From positions 1-8,201 of the forward strand of contig CALGRN010000269.1 in the NCBI GenBank assembly GCA_937880835.1: a stretch of 8,201 nt of DNA. The letters are read 5' to 3'. This DNA is from an uncultured Prevotella sp. Its GTDB lineage: Bacteria; Bacteroidota; Bacteroidia; Bacteroidales; Bacteroidaceae. Made by a program: the position numbers and the translations under genes. Shown piece by piece: positions 1 through 6,054 of the stretch (the first letter of the stretch is position 1; each line of letters opens with the position of its first letter). The notes under the pieces were generated by a model. It had not been told where the DNA came from, made no database searches, and saw only the letters and a program-made list of their open reading frames with translations.

Positions 1-929
1 AATTCGCCTTTAGCTGTATTAGTAAGATAATCTAAAACCGCTCCATAAAACAACATATTAAAACCTCTTATAAACATATTAATTTTACCAAAGACAGATT
101 TTCCACGGGTATCTTCTTCCTCATCTTCAAAGTCATCTAAAGTTGTTTCATTTGGAGAATCAAATTCTGATGAAGATAAATCAACATTAAAGAGAACATT
201 TTTACCATTCCTTTTATCTTTTTTATCTTTATCAGTATTTATATAAGACTTGAAAAACTTCTGAAATATAGGCGTACGGCGTTCCTGACTCTTACAATAA
301 TTGGCATAATTATAGTAAAACAGACGTTCCAACAATGCCCCTCTTTTAGGTAAATTGTCGTATATAGCACGTTGTTGAGCGTAAGAATCGAGTTCACTGC
401 CCTCCTTTCCTTTTAGAAAAAACAGATGTATTTGACGATAATAATCAGCAAGAGAGCTTTGTGGAGAATGACATAACAAACTCGCTGTCACCGTAAGAAC
501 TATCCCCCAGATGCCCCAGTTCATATCTGTTCCGGGTATATTTTGATTGTAAAGTCGCAGAATTATTGCGAGATAGATTCCAAAAAACCACACATCGCCG
601 GCAAAACCGTCAAGAACTCTGCCAACAAGAGTTTTCTTTCCTGTCAGCCTTGCCAACTGTCCGTCCGTACTATCGCAGAAGTTTGCAAACATAAGAAGTA
701 TGACTCCAAATATATTATGCGCCAGATCCGTGTGATAAAACATATATGCAGCACCTAAACCAAGAAAGATAGAAAGAACCGTTATCGCATTAGGATGCAC
801 CCCTAAACGTTTCCATATAAGTGCAAAAAAGAGCCCTATCGGACGTGTGAAATACACATCGAGCCATTCTTCCGTATCCTCCGACTTGAAAGAAGCTCTC
901 AATAATTCTTTAAATTCACTTATTTGCAT
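1..929 (-). CDS. CDP-alcohol phosphatidyltransferase family membrane protein (3' end beyond window)
   Basis: Enzymes of this family move a phospho-alcohol from a CDP-alcohol to a second alcohol in the membrane, making phospholipids or related esters. I read 309 codons with no stop before the left edge, so the C terminus is missing. The family signature is clear: D86-x2-D89-G90-x2-A93-R94-x8-G103-x3-D107, followed by a last Asp at 112. That Asp is one residue later than the usual D-x3-D spacing. Hydrophobic segments lie at about 48-65, 69-84, 107-127 and 135-152, with another near residues 280-300. Between them, about 231-275, is a hydrophilic Lys/Asp/Glu-rich stretch. The ATG lies inside the end of the upstream ATP-grasp gene (10-base overlap), which fixes the start and implies coupled translation. 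Its substrate is not shown by the sequence. The nucleotidyltransferase two genes upstream suggests a CDP-activated headgroup, perhaps inositol. Confidence 0.88.
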   Translation of the reverse strand, partial: MQISEFKELLRASFKSEDTEEWLDVYFTRPIGLFFALIWKRLGVHPNAITVLSIFLGLGAAYMFYHTDLAHNIFGVILLMFANFCDSTDGQLARLTGKKTLVGRVLDGFAGDVWFFGIYLAIILRLYNQNIPGTDMNWGIWGIVLTVTASLLCHSPQSSLADYYRQIHLFFLKGKEGSELDSYAQQRAIYDNLPKRGALLERLFYYNYANYCKSQERRTPIFQKFFKSYINTDKDKKDKRNGKNVLFNVDLSSSEFDSPNETTLDDFEDEEEDTRGKSVFGKINMFIRGFNMLFYGAVLDYLTNTAKGE

Positions 930-1723
930 GTTATTTTTCTAACTATTGCCGATGCCGATTCTTCCACACAAGGTGAGAAAGATGGCCAATCGTTGAAGTC
1001 TATTATTTTATATTCACTTTCTTTTGTCACAATGCAGTCGCCACCATATATCGGTGTATGCACAATGCGCGAAAGCTTTTCGACTATTGTTCGTAATTCT
1101 TTTTCAGAGAAACCGTAATGATTCGGCTTGCCGTTGATATGCTCATCTCCATACTTTGACATACCTTCATCGTATGGATAGTAATAACGAAAGAAGCCAG
1201 AACCTTCTACTCCATAAAATTTTATAAGGTCTCCTTCGACATGCGCACTTTTAACTATATCTGTAATTCCTCTTTGTTTAAATCTTTGCAACGACTCTTC
1301 CAACTCACGTTCATCTGCACAAAAGCAAATATCTTCTTTACTACTTGCCGATGCATCGCCACGTTTCAACCAATATCCGCAATCTCCTTTCAACGGCGGC
1401 ATAGGTATATTATTGTCACGCATTATTGAAGTTATCACGCTGCGTGTACATAATTCCACACCATAAGCACTGTTTATGACAGCAGAACCTTTATCTTCTT
1501 TCTCTTTAAGTATGCTTAACGTCTCCGGTAAACGCCCCATTGACAAATATAAATCAGCATTATCTTCTTTCGTAAGCTCTGTTTCCGAAATGAGTTTCAG
1601 CATATAATAATCGCCGTTTTCTTTCAGTCTGTTTACAACAGCATCCATAATAGCTCTGTCTTTCGACACAGAATTAGGCGAAAATTGTACTGCGCGCGTT
1701 ATAGCCATGAAACTCTTTTTCAT
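920..1723 (-). CDS. ATP-grasp domain protein of unknown substrate
   Basis: ATP-grasp enzymes use ATP to form an acyl-phosphate or phosphate ester intermediate, acting as ligases or kinases. The fold is recognisable from several blocks: AVINSAYGVELC (81-92) with a following IPMPP; YWLKRGD (117-123), likely including the ATP-binding Lys120; HVEGDLIKFYGV (161-172), with the Glu-Gly and Lys-Phe typical of the adenine-binding strand; YGGDCIV (226-232); and IIDFNDWPSF (240-249), whose Asp242 and Asn244 fit the metal-binding Asp-x-Asn. At 267 residues it is compact. The N-terminal 80 residues resemble nothing I can name. No signal peptide or membrane segment is visible, so it is probably cytosolic. 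A start at Met6 (base 1708), giving MAITRAVQFSP, is equally possible because AAAGAG precedes it closely. It lies 31 bases after the nucleotidyltransferase gene and overlaps the phosphatidyltransferase gene. Inositol phosphate kinases of the ITPK type also use this fold, but the similarity here is only to the general ATP-grasp pattern. Confidence 0.8.
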   Translation of the reverse strand: MKKSFMAITRAVQFSPNSVSKDRAIMDAVVNRLKENGDYYMLKLISETELTKEDNADLYLSMGRLPETLSILKEKEDKGSAVINSAYGVELCTRSVITSIMRDNNIPMPPLKGDCGYWLKRGDASASSKEDICFCADERELEESLQRFKQRGITDIVKSAHVEGDLIKFYGVEGSGFFRYYYPYDEGMSKYGDEHINGKPNHYGFSEKELRTIVEKLSRIVHTPIYGGDCIVTKESEYKIIDFNDWPSFSPCVEESASAIVRKITCK

Positions 1724-1754
1724 TCGTTTTTATTTAATATATATCAAACATTCA

Positions 1755-2477
1755 TTATTTAGCATTTAAAAAGTCCTCTGCTTTGCTTATATCGGAAGCG
1801 TGGTCTATATCCAACACTTTACTGAACGGATATGCTTTCAGCATAAAACCATCCTCAACTATTGCTCTCTGAAAATTTCTCATACGGCTTTCTCCACGTT
1901 TTACACACTTTTCCAAAGTGCGGATTGTTGCAGGAACAAGTCCGTATATACCTCCTGAAATATATCTGCATGCCTTGTTCTCATCATGAAAACCGGTAAT
2001 ATTCAGATCCTCATCAGTTTCAACATAAAGCGGTTTCTCATCGTCAACAAATCCCGTAACACCCATTAATCCATCCTTTCCGGCAGAAACAGCATTCTTA
2101 AAGGCATTTATGTATTTATGAAATTCGGATTCATTGAAGATTGTATCAACAGTTGTCATGCAAAACGGACTGTCTTTTAAGTGTCTGCTAAGTTCATAAA
2201 AGCTGTGCATTGAACTTGGAGTTGTCTTTACTATATACTTTAACGGCACATCAATTCCGTTTATTCCGTTCATGCGGATGTTTTCCAAATGATTGCTCAC
2301 AAGCGAGGTTATATCGTTGCATATAACAACTATTTCAGTAGCTTCATTATCCATGAACACACGAATAAGTCTGTCTATGAGACATTCTCCACCTACTTTC
2401 ACCAAAGGTTTGGGCACGTTAATACCTTCGTTTGCAAGTCTTGAACCTTCTCCCGCAGCTATAATAGCATATTTCAT
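1755..2477 (-). CDS. NTP-transferase family nucleotidyltransferase (candidate alcohol-phosphate cytidylyltransferase)
   Basis: This 240-residue protein is a compact single-domain nucleotidyltransferase of the kind that joins NTP to a sugar-phosphate or alcohol-phosphate with release of pyrophosphate. The N-terminal nucleotide-binding signature is intact: AIIAAGEGSRL at 4-14 followed by PKPLV at 22-26. The metal-binding Asp is probably Asp111 in TTVDTIF. The C-terminal VLDIDHASDI (221-230) matches the second metal and product-binding segment seen in many family members. There is no left-handed beta-helix acyltransferase domain, so it is not GlmU-like. The length and layout fit cytidylyltransferases such as LicC or the inositol-1-phosphate cytidylyltransferase domain. 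It sits 33 bases after the DUF2461 gene and 31 bases before the ATP-grasp gene, all in one direction. The phosphatidyltransferase downstream suggests that its product is a CDP-alcohol used in lipid synthesis. That link is inferred, and an ordinary sugar nucleotide product cannot be excluded. Confidence 0.88.
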   Translation of the reverse strand: MKYAIIAAGEGSRLANEGINVPKPLVKVGGECLIDRLIRVFMDNEATEIVVICNDITSLVSNHLENIRMNGINGIDVPLKYIVKTTPSSMHSFYELSRHLKDSPFCMTTVDTIFNESEFHKYINAFKNAVSAGKDGLMGVTGFVDDEKPLYVETDEDLNITGFHDENKACRYISGGIYGLVPATIRTLEKCVKRGESRMRNFQRAIVEDGFMLKAYPFSKVLDIDHASDISKAEDFLNAK

Positions 2478-2510
2478 AAAAACAAATTAAATGCTTGTAA
2501 ACACATAAAA

Positions 2511-3221
2511 CTACTCGTAGTCATCTATTACAGAGTTGGTAAAGTCCATCATCGGCTTTACCACTTTAAAAACTTTAACCATTTCTTCAAGCCATTCGTC
2601 ACCTTCATAGAACGTATCGGGGACACGCAACCAACAAGCATAATCTTTCATACACAGATATTGTATAAACTCATAGTCGCGCGGAAAGCCTTTCGGAGCG
2701 GTTTTAAGTCTTTCAAGTCCAAAACCTTTCGGAGCAATATTACCACTCTCCCACTTTCCGTTATTAGGACTTCCGAACAGCCTTACAAACTCTTTGTTCT
2801 CAACACATTTGCGCCATTCGTCGATGTTTCCCATTATTTCGTTCCTGCATGCCGTCAATATGTTCGTAGGAAGCCAATACGCTCCTGCCGACAAAATACA
2901 CTCATCAGAACCTATATGTATATAATATCCTGCATGTAGGGATTTCTTTCCTTTCGCACTGATATAAGCACCGAAATGTTTTTTATATGGTGATTTGTCC
3001 GCAGAGAAACGCGTATCTCTATGAAAACGAAAGCAAGCATCTTTTGCAGTCACATGTGAAACGGAAGAATCGAATGTGGAAATACTTGCTATTGCTTGTG
3101 TAACACCCTGCTCAAACTCTTTTCTGCACTCCAAATACTCTTCCTTGTGTGCATTAAACCATTCTCGGTTGTTGTTTGCTGATATTTCTTTGAGAAAACT
3201 TATTATTTTATTTGCCTGCAT
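2511..3221 (-). CDS. DUF2461 family protein
   Basis: I recognise the DUF2461 family (TIGR02453-like), common in Bacteroidetes and also found in fungi, with no established biochemical role. The hallmarks are present: an N-terminal FLKEISANNNREWFNAHKEEY region (9-29), then FRFHRDTRFSADKSPYKKHFGAY (64-86) with its conserved Arg and Asp residues. These are followed by a GYYIHIGSDECILSAG block (98-113) and a PKGFPRDYE segment near residue 180. The length, 236 residues, is close to the family norm and both ends look intact. It is probably cytosolic, as no signal peptide or membrane helix is visible. It starts 81 bases after nth and ends 33 bases before the nucleotidyltransferase gene, so it could be cotranscribed with either neighbour. 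The leader is A-rich rather than Shine-Dalgarno-like. Nothing in the sequence connects it to the lipid-type genes beyond position. Confidence 0.92.
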   Translation of the reverse strand: MQANKIISFLKEISANNNREWFNAHKEEYLECRKEFEQGVTQAIASISTFDSSVSHVTAKDACFRFHRDTRFSADKSPYKKHFGAYISAKGKKSLHAGYYIHIGSDECILSAGAYWLPTNILTACRNEIMGNIDEWRKCVENKEFVRLFGSPNNGKWESGNIAPKGFGLERLKTAPKGFPRDYEFIQYLCMKDYACWLRVPDTFYEGDEWLEEMVKVFKVVKPMMDFTNSVIDDYE

Positions 3222-3241
3222 TTTTCTTTTGTTATTTTAAC

Positions 3242-3266
3242 TATCCGGCTGCATACAAGCCCGATA
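3242..3266. other. Imperfect hairpin between nth and the DUF2461 gene
   Basis: TATCCGGCT at 3242-3250 and AGCCCGATA at 3258-3266 form a 9-base stem with one mismatch around a 7-base loop. No T run follows on either strand, so it does not look like a simple intrinsic terminator. It lies in the 81-base gap after nth and could serve as an mRNA processing or stability element separating nth from the downstream genes. No good TAnnTTTG promoter box is visible in this gap. Confidence 0.35.
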
Positions 3267-3302
3267 AAAACAATTAATCATCTTTATTCCTCTTTCATTT
3301 TT

Positions 3303-3953
3303 TCACTCCAATTTAGAGCCTTCCATGATTTTCGGACATATATCATTGAAAACACAAACATCACATTTGGGATTTCTGCTAAGGCATACGTATCTGCCAT
3401 GCAGTATAAGCCAGTGATGCGCATTAGGGATATCTTCTTCCGGAATATTTCTTATCAGTTCATGCTCTACCTTCAAAGGAGTGTTCGATGATTTACTTAC
3501 AAGTCCTAAACGGTGACTTACTCTATATACATGAGTATCTACTGCCATTGCAGCTTTGCCGAAAGCTACTGCCTGTATTACGTTAGCTGTTTTACGACCT
3601 ACACCCGGCAGTTTGACAAGATCATTGAGACTGTCGGGTACTTCGCCTCCGAAATCATTCACAAGCATCTTTGCCATATCTACAAGATGTTTTGATTTGG
3701 CATTAGGATATGATACACTCTTTATATATTCAAGCACATCTTCATATTCAGCTTTCGACATTTCCTTCGCATCAGGATAACGGCTAAACAATGCCGGAGT
3801 AACTTTATTTATGCGTTTGTCTGTGCATTGGGCACTCAACAATGTTGCACATAACAACTGAAACACGCTGCCAAACTCCAATTCGGTTGTGACGGATTTC
3901 ATATTGTCACGAAAATAATTCAGAATATATTCGTATCTCTGCTTTTTGTTCAT
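3303..3953 (-). CDS. nth: Endonuclease III (base-excision repair DNA glycosylase/AP lyase)
   Basis: Endonuclease III removes oxidised pyrimidines from DNA and cuts the resulting abasic site, starting base-excision repair. The 216-residue length is typical. The helix-hairpin-helix reads LPGVGRKTANV (115-125) and contains catalytic Lys121. The catalytic Asp139 lies in VDTHVYRV. The four cysteines of the iron-sulfur cluster are C190, C197, C200 and C206, in the expected C-x6-C-x2-C-x5-C spacing. The N-terminal LLSAQCTDKRIN (38-49) is also characteristic. All key residues are present, so the protein should be active. The start MNKKQRYEYI matches the usual N terminus. A TAACTTTG promoter box lies only 7 bases upstream of the ATG, so the transcript may be nearly leaderless. 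It is the first gene of the minus-strand series and is divergent from the hydrolase gene to the right. Confidence 0.97.
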   Translation of the reverse strand: MNKKQRYEYILNYFRDNMKSVTTELEFGSVFQLLCATLLSAQCTDKRINKVTPALFSRYPDAKEMSKAEYEDVLEYIKSVSYPNAKSKHLVDMAKMLVNDFGGEVPDSLNDLVKLPGVGRKTANVIQAVAFGKAAMAVDTHVYRVSHRLGLVSKSSNTPLKVEHELIRNIPEEDIPNAHHWLILHGRYVCLSRNPKCDVCVFNDICPKIMEGSKLE

Positions 3954-3960
3954 ATGGATG

Positions 3961-3968
3961 CAAAGTTA
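3961..3968 (-). promoter_or_regulatory. Probable -7 promoter box of nth
   Basis: On the minus strand this reads TAACTTTG, an exact match to the Bacteroidetes -7 consensus TAnnTTTG, followed by C. It ends 7 bases before the nth ATG, which places the transcription start almost at the start codon. I see no clear TTTG -33 box at the expected distance, so this rests on the -7 element alone. Confidence 0.5.
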
Positions 3969-3990
3969 ATAAAAAATGATCAGTTATGTA

Positions 3991-4019
3991 TTTGCTTTTA
4001 GAATATTTATTTAATTTTG
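3991..4019 (+). promoter_or_regulatory. Probable promoter of the metallo-beta-lactamase-fold gene
   Basis: TTTG at 3991-3994 and TAATTTTG at 4012-4019 match the Bacteroidetes -33 and -7 elements, separated by 17 bases, slightly short of the usual 19-20. The predicted transcript would begin about 20 bases before the ATG at 4048. It points away from the nth promoter box, so the 94-base gap acts as a divergent control region. Confidence 0.55.
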
Positions 4020-4047
4020 CAAATCTATTAATCATGCAAATAAATAC

Positions 4048-4785
4048 ATGGAAATGAAACTTACTTATGTCTATCACAGTTGTTTCGCTTTGGAAGATAA
4101 AAACATCACAATAATATTCGATTATTGGCAAGACAAGGAAAACATAATAAACCGTATGCTCGAAAACGAGGGTAAGATTTATGTCTTTGCATCGCATTTT
4201 CATAAAGACCATTTCAACTCCGAAATTCTTTCATGGGCTAAGAATCGGAGTGATATTCGCTACATAATGTCGAAAGATATCTGGCGACACAGACGCAGCA
4301 TGTTTAGAGAACTCGTTGCCGAAAGACCGCAACAATTCACGTTTCTTGCAAAAGGACAAACATATAACGATGGATTTATGAATGTAGAAGCATTCGGATC
4401 TACCGATGTGGGCGTATCATGGTGCGTTGAAACTTGCGGAAAACGAATATTTCATGCAGGCGATCTGAACAACTGGCATTGGTCTGATGAATGTACAGAA
4501 GAAGAAAGTCTGCAATACGAACGCATGTATCTTGGAGAGTTAAAAGATATATATAAAAAGGTACGTGAATTTGATGTGGCTATGTTTCCCGTAGATTCAA
4601 GGATAGGATCTGACTATATGCGAGGTGCAAGACAGTTTGTGGATAAGTTCGATTTATCTCTTTTCGCACCTATGCATTTCACTGCCAATCCGATAGAAGA
4701 CGCTAATTCATTTTGCGAATATGCTGAAAACAAAGGAGTGAAATTCTTTAAAATAAAGGAAGAAGGAGACTTTATAACATTCTGA
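4048..4785 (+). CDS. Metallo-beta-lactamase-fold hydrolase, GSTD-motif subfamily
   Basis: The 245-residue protein has the metallo-beta-lactamase fold, related to the UlaG/Lactamase_B_3 type hydrolases. The metal-binding H-x-H-x-D-H is at residues 50-55 (SHFHKDHF). The bridging Asp is D139 in FHAGDLNNWHW, and the last histidine is H210 in APMHF. Where many relatives carry another metal-binding histidine, this protein has FGSTDVGVSW (117-126), a motif I recognise as shared by a subfamily of hypothetical hydrolases. No signal peptide is present, so it should act in the cytosol. The substrate is unknown. Met3 (base 4054) is an alternative start and gives the more usual MKLTYVYHS beginning. The gene is monocistronic by layout: its own promoter lies upstream and a terminator-like hairpin overlaps its stop codon. 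Confidence 0.9.
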   Translation: MEMKLTYVYHSCFALEDKNITIIFDYWQDKENIINRMLENEGKIYVFASHFHKDHFNSEILSWAKNRSDIRYIMSKDIWRHRRSMFRELVAERPQQFTFLAKGQTYNDGFMNVEAFGSTDVGVSWCVETCGKRIFHAGDLNNWHWSDECTEEESLQYERMYLGELKDIYKKVREFDVAMFPVDSRIGSDYMRGARQFVDKFDLSLFAPMHFTANPIEDANSFCEYAENKGVKFFKIKEEGDFITF

Positions 4786-4809
4786 AATACAGAAGTTTCA
4801 GACATTTTT
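4781..4809 (+). terminator. Probable intrinsic terminator overlapping the hydrolase stop codon
   Basis: TCTGAAA (4781-4787) pairs perfectly with TTTCAGA (4796-4802) around an 8-base spacer that allows one further T-G pair. A run of five T residues follows two bases later (4805-4809). The TGA stop at 4783-4785 is inside the left stem, so terminating ribosomes would cover it. The stem is short and AT-rich, which makes it a modest terminator. Confidence 0.55.
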
Positions 4810-4847
4810 CCATAAAGTTAAATAACAAGGGCAATTATAACGTTTTT

Positions 4848-4935
4848 CAAAAGCTATTGTTTTGCATTGCAAAAGTTATCCTTTTATGATGCAAAACAAT
4901 AGCTTTTGGCGTGTGAAAGGATAACTTTTGAAACG
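4848..4935. repeat. Four 22-base units forming two interleaved perfect inverted repeats
   Basis: Units begin at 4848, 4870, 4892 and 4914, each 22 bases long. Their shared frame is CAAAAG or similar (CAAAAC, TGAAAG), six variable bases, then TTTT, ending in TG or CG. The variable cores are CTATTG, TTATCC, AATAGC and GATAAC. The core region of unit 3 is the reverse complement of unit 1, and unit 4 of unit 2. This gives a perfect 20-bp inverted repeat (4848-4867 with 4889-4908) interleaved with a perfect 15-bp one (4870-4884 with 4916-4930). The two hairpins cannot form fully at once, since only two bases separate the first arms. No T run follows on either strand, so a terminator role is unlikely. 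It may be a dispersed genomic repeat, a cruciform or a protein-binding array. Confidence 0.85.
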
Positions 4936-5247
4936 CAAGGAAAAAGTTGTTGAGAAACCTAATGAATGATATTAAACTTAACAAGCTTGATTTTTGCCTT
5001 TTTATTTTACAATATCTTTTCTGCCATACGTGATTTTATGAGTAAAGACATTATTATTTCGCAACATCGTTATAATTATCAATAATCGGCATTGTGCAGA
5101 CTTCTTGATGTAAACAGGCGCAGTTTCTTTATTAAAAACGAGATGTGGCAATACCTATATTTTTTGACTTAAACCGAACAAAAAACAATAATGAAAACAG
5201 ATAGTTATTCGTTAATGAGAATAAAATCAAAATAATATGCGTTTTGT
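4936..5247. other. AT-rich intergenic stretch without a supported gene
   Basis: No convincing coding frame lies here on either strand. Only very short frames occur: 23 codons from 4962, 15 from 5038 and 14 from 5191. None resembles a known protein or has a visible promoter. With the repeat array and terminator to its left, this makes a gene-free region of about 500 bases. The right end (5241-5258) is a T-rich low-complexity tract that merges into the promoter of the next gene. I see no riboswitch, tRNA or other RNA fold that I can name. Confidence 0.6.
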
Positions 5248-5278
5248 TTTGTTTTTTCTTTGGTTTAAACTATCTTTG
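5248..5278 (+). promoter_or_regulatory. Probable promoter of the polyprenol-phosphate mannosyltransferase gene
   Basis: TTTG at 5248-5251 and TATCTTTG at 5271-5278 match the Bacteroidetes -33 and -7 boxes with 19 bases between them, the best-spaced pair in the window. Transcription would start about 15 bases before the ATG at 5302. Overlapping TTTG copies at 5243 and 5259 make the exact -33 choice uncertain. Confidence 0.6.
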
Positions 5279-5301
5279 CAGAGATATAAAACATAGTTGT
5301 T

Positions 5302-6054
5302 ATGAACGTAAACGACAGTATTGTAATAATACCGACATATAACGAAAAAGAGAATATAGAGAAGATAATAAGAGCGGTTTTCAGTCTGCCGAAACATTTC
5401 GATGTACTTATTATCGACGATGGAAGTCCGGATGGAACGGCTAATATTGTGCATCGTATGATTGACGAGGAATTCAAAGACCGTCTGTTTATTATTGAAC
5501 GAACAGGTAAACTCGGTCTTGGAACAGCATATATTGCAGGTTTTAAATGGGCTTTGCAGCGCGATTACGAGTATATTTTTGAAATGGATGCAGATTTCAG
5601 TCATGACCCTAACGACCTTCCAAGACTATATTCGGCATGCCATGATGAGGGAAATGATGTGGCAATCGGTTCACGCTATGTATGCGGAGTGAATGTTGTA
5701 AACTGGCCTATGGGCAGAATACTGATGAGTTATTTCGCATCCATGTATGTTAGATTGGTCACAGGATTTAAAGTTCGCGACACAACCGCAGGATTTGTAT
5801 GTTATCGTAGATGCGTGCTTGAAACCATACCGCTCGATGAAATACGTTTCAAGGGATATGCGTTTCAGATAGAAATGAAATATACCGCATATAAAATAGG
5901 CTTCAAGATAAAGGAAGTGTCTGTGGTATTTGTCAACCGTCGCGAGGGAACGAGTAAAATGTCAGGTGGCATTTTCAGCGAGGCTTTCTTCGGCGTCATG
6001 CAACTTCGCAAAGACGGTTGGATGCGAAAATATCCTCAAAAACCTGAAAACTGA
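5302..6054 (+). CDS. Polyprenol-phosphate mannosyltransferase (DPM1-like GT2 family)
   Basis: Enzymes of this type transfer mannose, or a related sugar, from GDP-mannose to a polyprenyl phosphate on the cytosolic membrane face. The lipid-linked sugar then serves glycan or protein glycosylation. The GT2 fold is complete: PTYNE (11-15), IDDGSPDGT (38-46), metal-binding DAD (96-98) followed by FSHDP, and SRYVCG (124-129). Later come DTTAGFVCYRR (160-170) and RREGTSKMSGG (213-223), the last typical of the dolichol-phosphate-mannose synthase branch. At 250 residues it lacks the C-terminal membrane helices of the longer archaeal type, so it resembles soluble DPM1 and must associate with the membrane in another way. 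A good promoter lies directly upstream and 183 bases separate it from mfd, so it is probably transcribed alone. The sugar and acceptor are inferred from family. Use in Bacteroidetes protein O-glycosylation is possible but not shown. Confidence 0.9.
   Translation: MNVNDSIVIIPTYNEKENIEKIIRAVFSLPKHFDVLIIDDGSPDGTANIVHRMIDEEFKDRLFIIERTGKLGLGTAYIAGFKWALQRDYEYIFEMDADFSHDPNDLPRLYSACHDEGNDVAIGSRYVCGVNVVNWPMGRILMSYFASMYVRLVTGFKVRDTTAGFVCYRRCVLETIPLDEIRFKGYAFQIEMKYTAYKIGFKIKEVSVVFVNRREGTSKMSGGIFSEAFFGVMQLRKDGWMRKYPQKPEN

Noticed and set aside
2483..2490. Minus-strand TTAATTTG as an internal promoter before the nucleotidyltransferase gene.
   Set aside because: It misses one key base of TAnnTTTG and lacks a convincing -33 box, and the 33-base gap fits cotranscription better.
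3907..4212. A 101-codon minus-strand open frame across the nth and hydrolase starts.
   Set aside because: It spans both divergent gene starts and the promoter region, and its composition is unlike a real protein.
4848..4935. CRISPR array or intrinsic terminator as an explanation of the repeats.
   Set aside because: There is no constant repeat with unrelated spacers, the units are contiguous, and no T run follows the hairpins on either strand.
4962..5235. Small plus-strand frames at 4962-5033, 5038-5085 and 5191-5235.
   Set aside because: They encode only 14-23 residues, lack a promoter or leader signal, and have no recognisable similarity.
5227..5604. A 125-codon minus-strand open frame over the start of the mannosyltransferase gene.
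   Set aside because: It covers the promoter and the conserved N-terminal GT2 motifs of the plus-strand gene and resembles no protein family.
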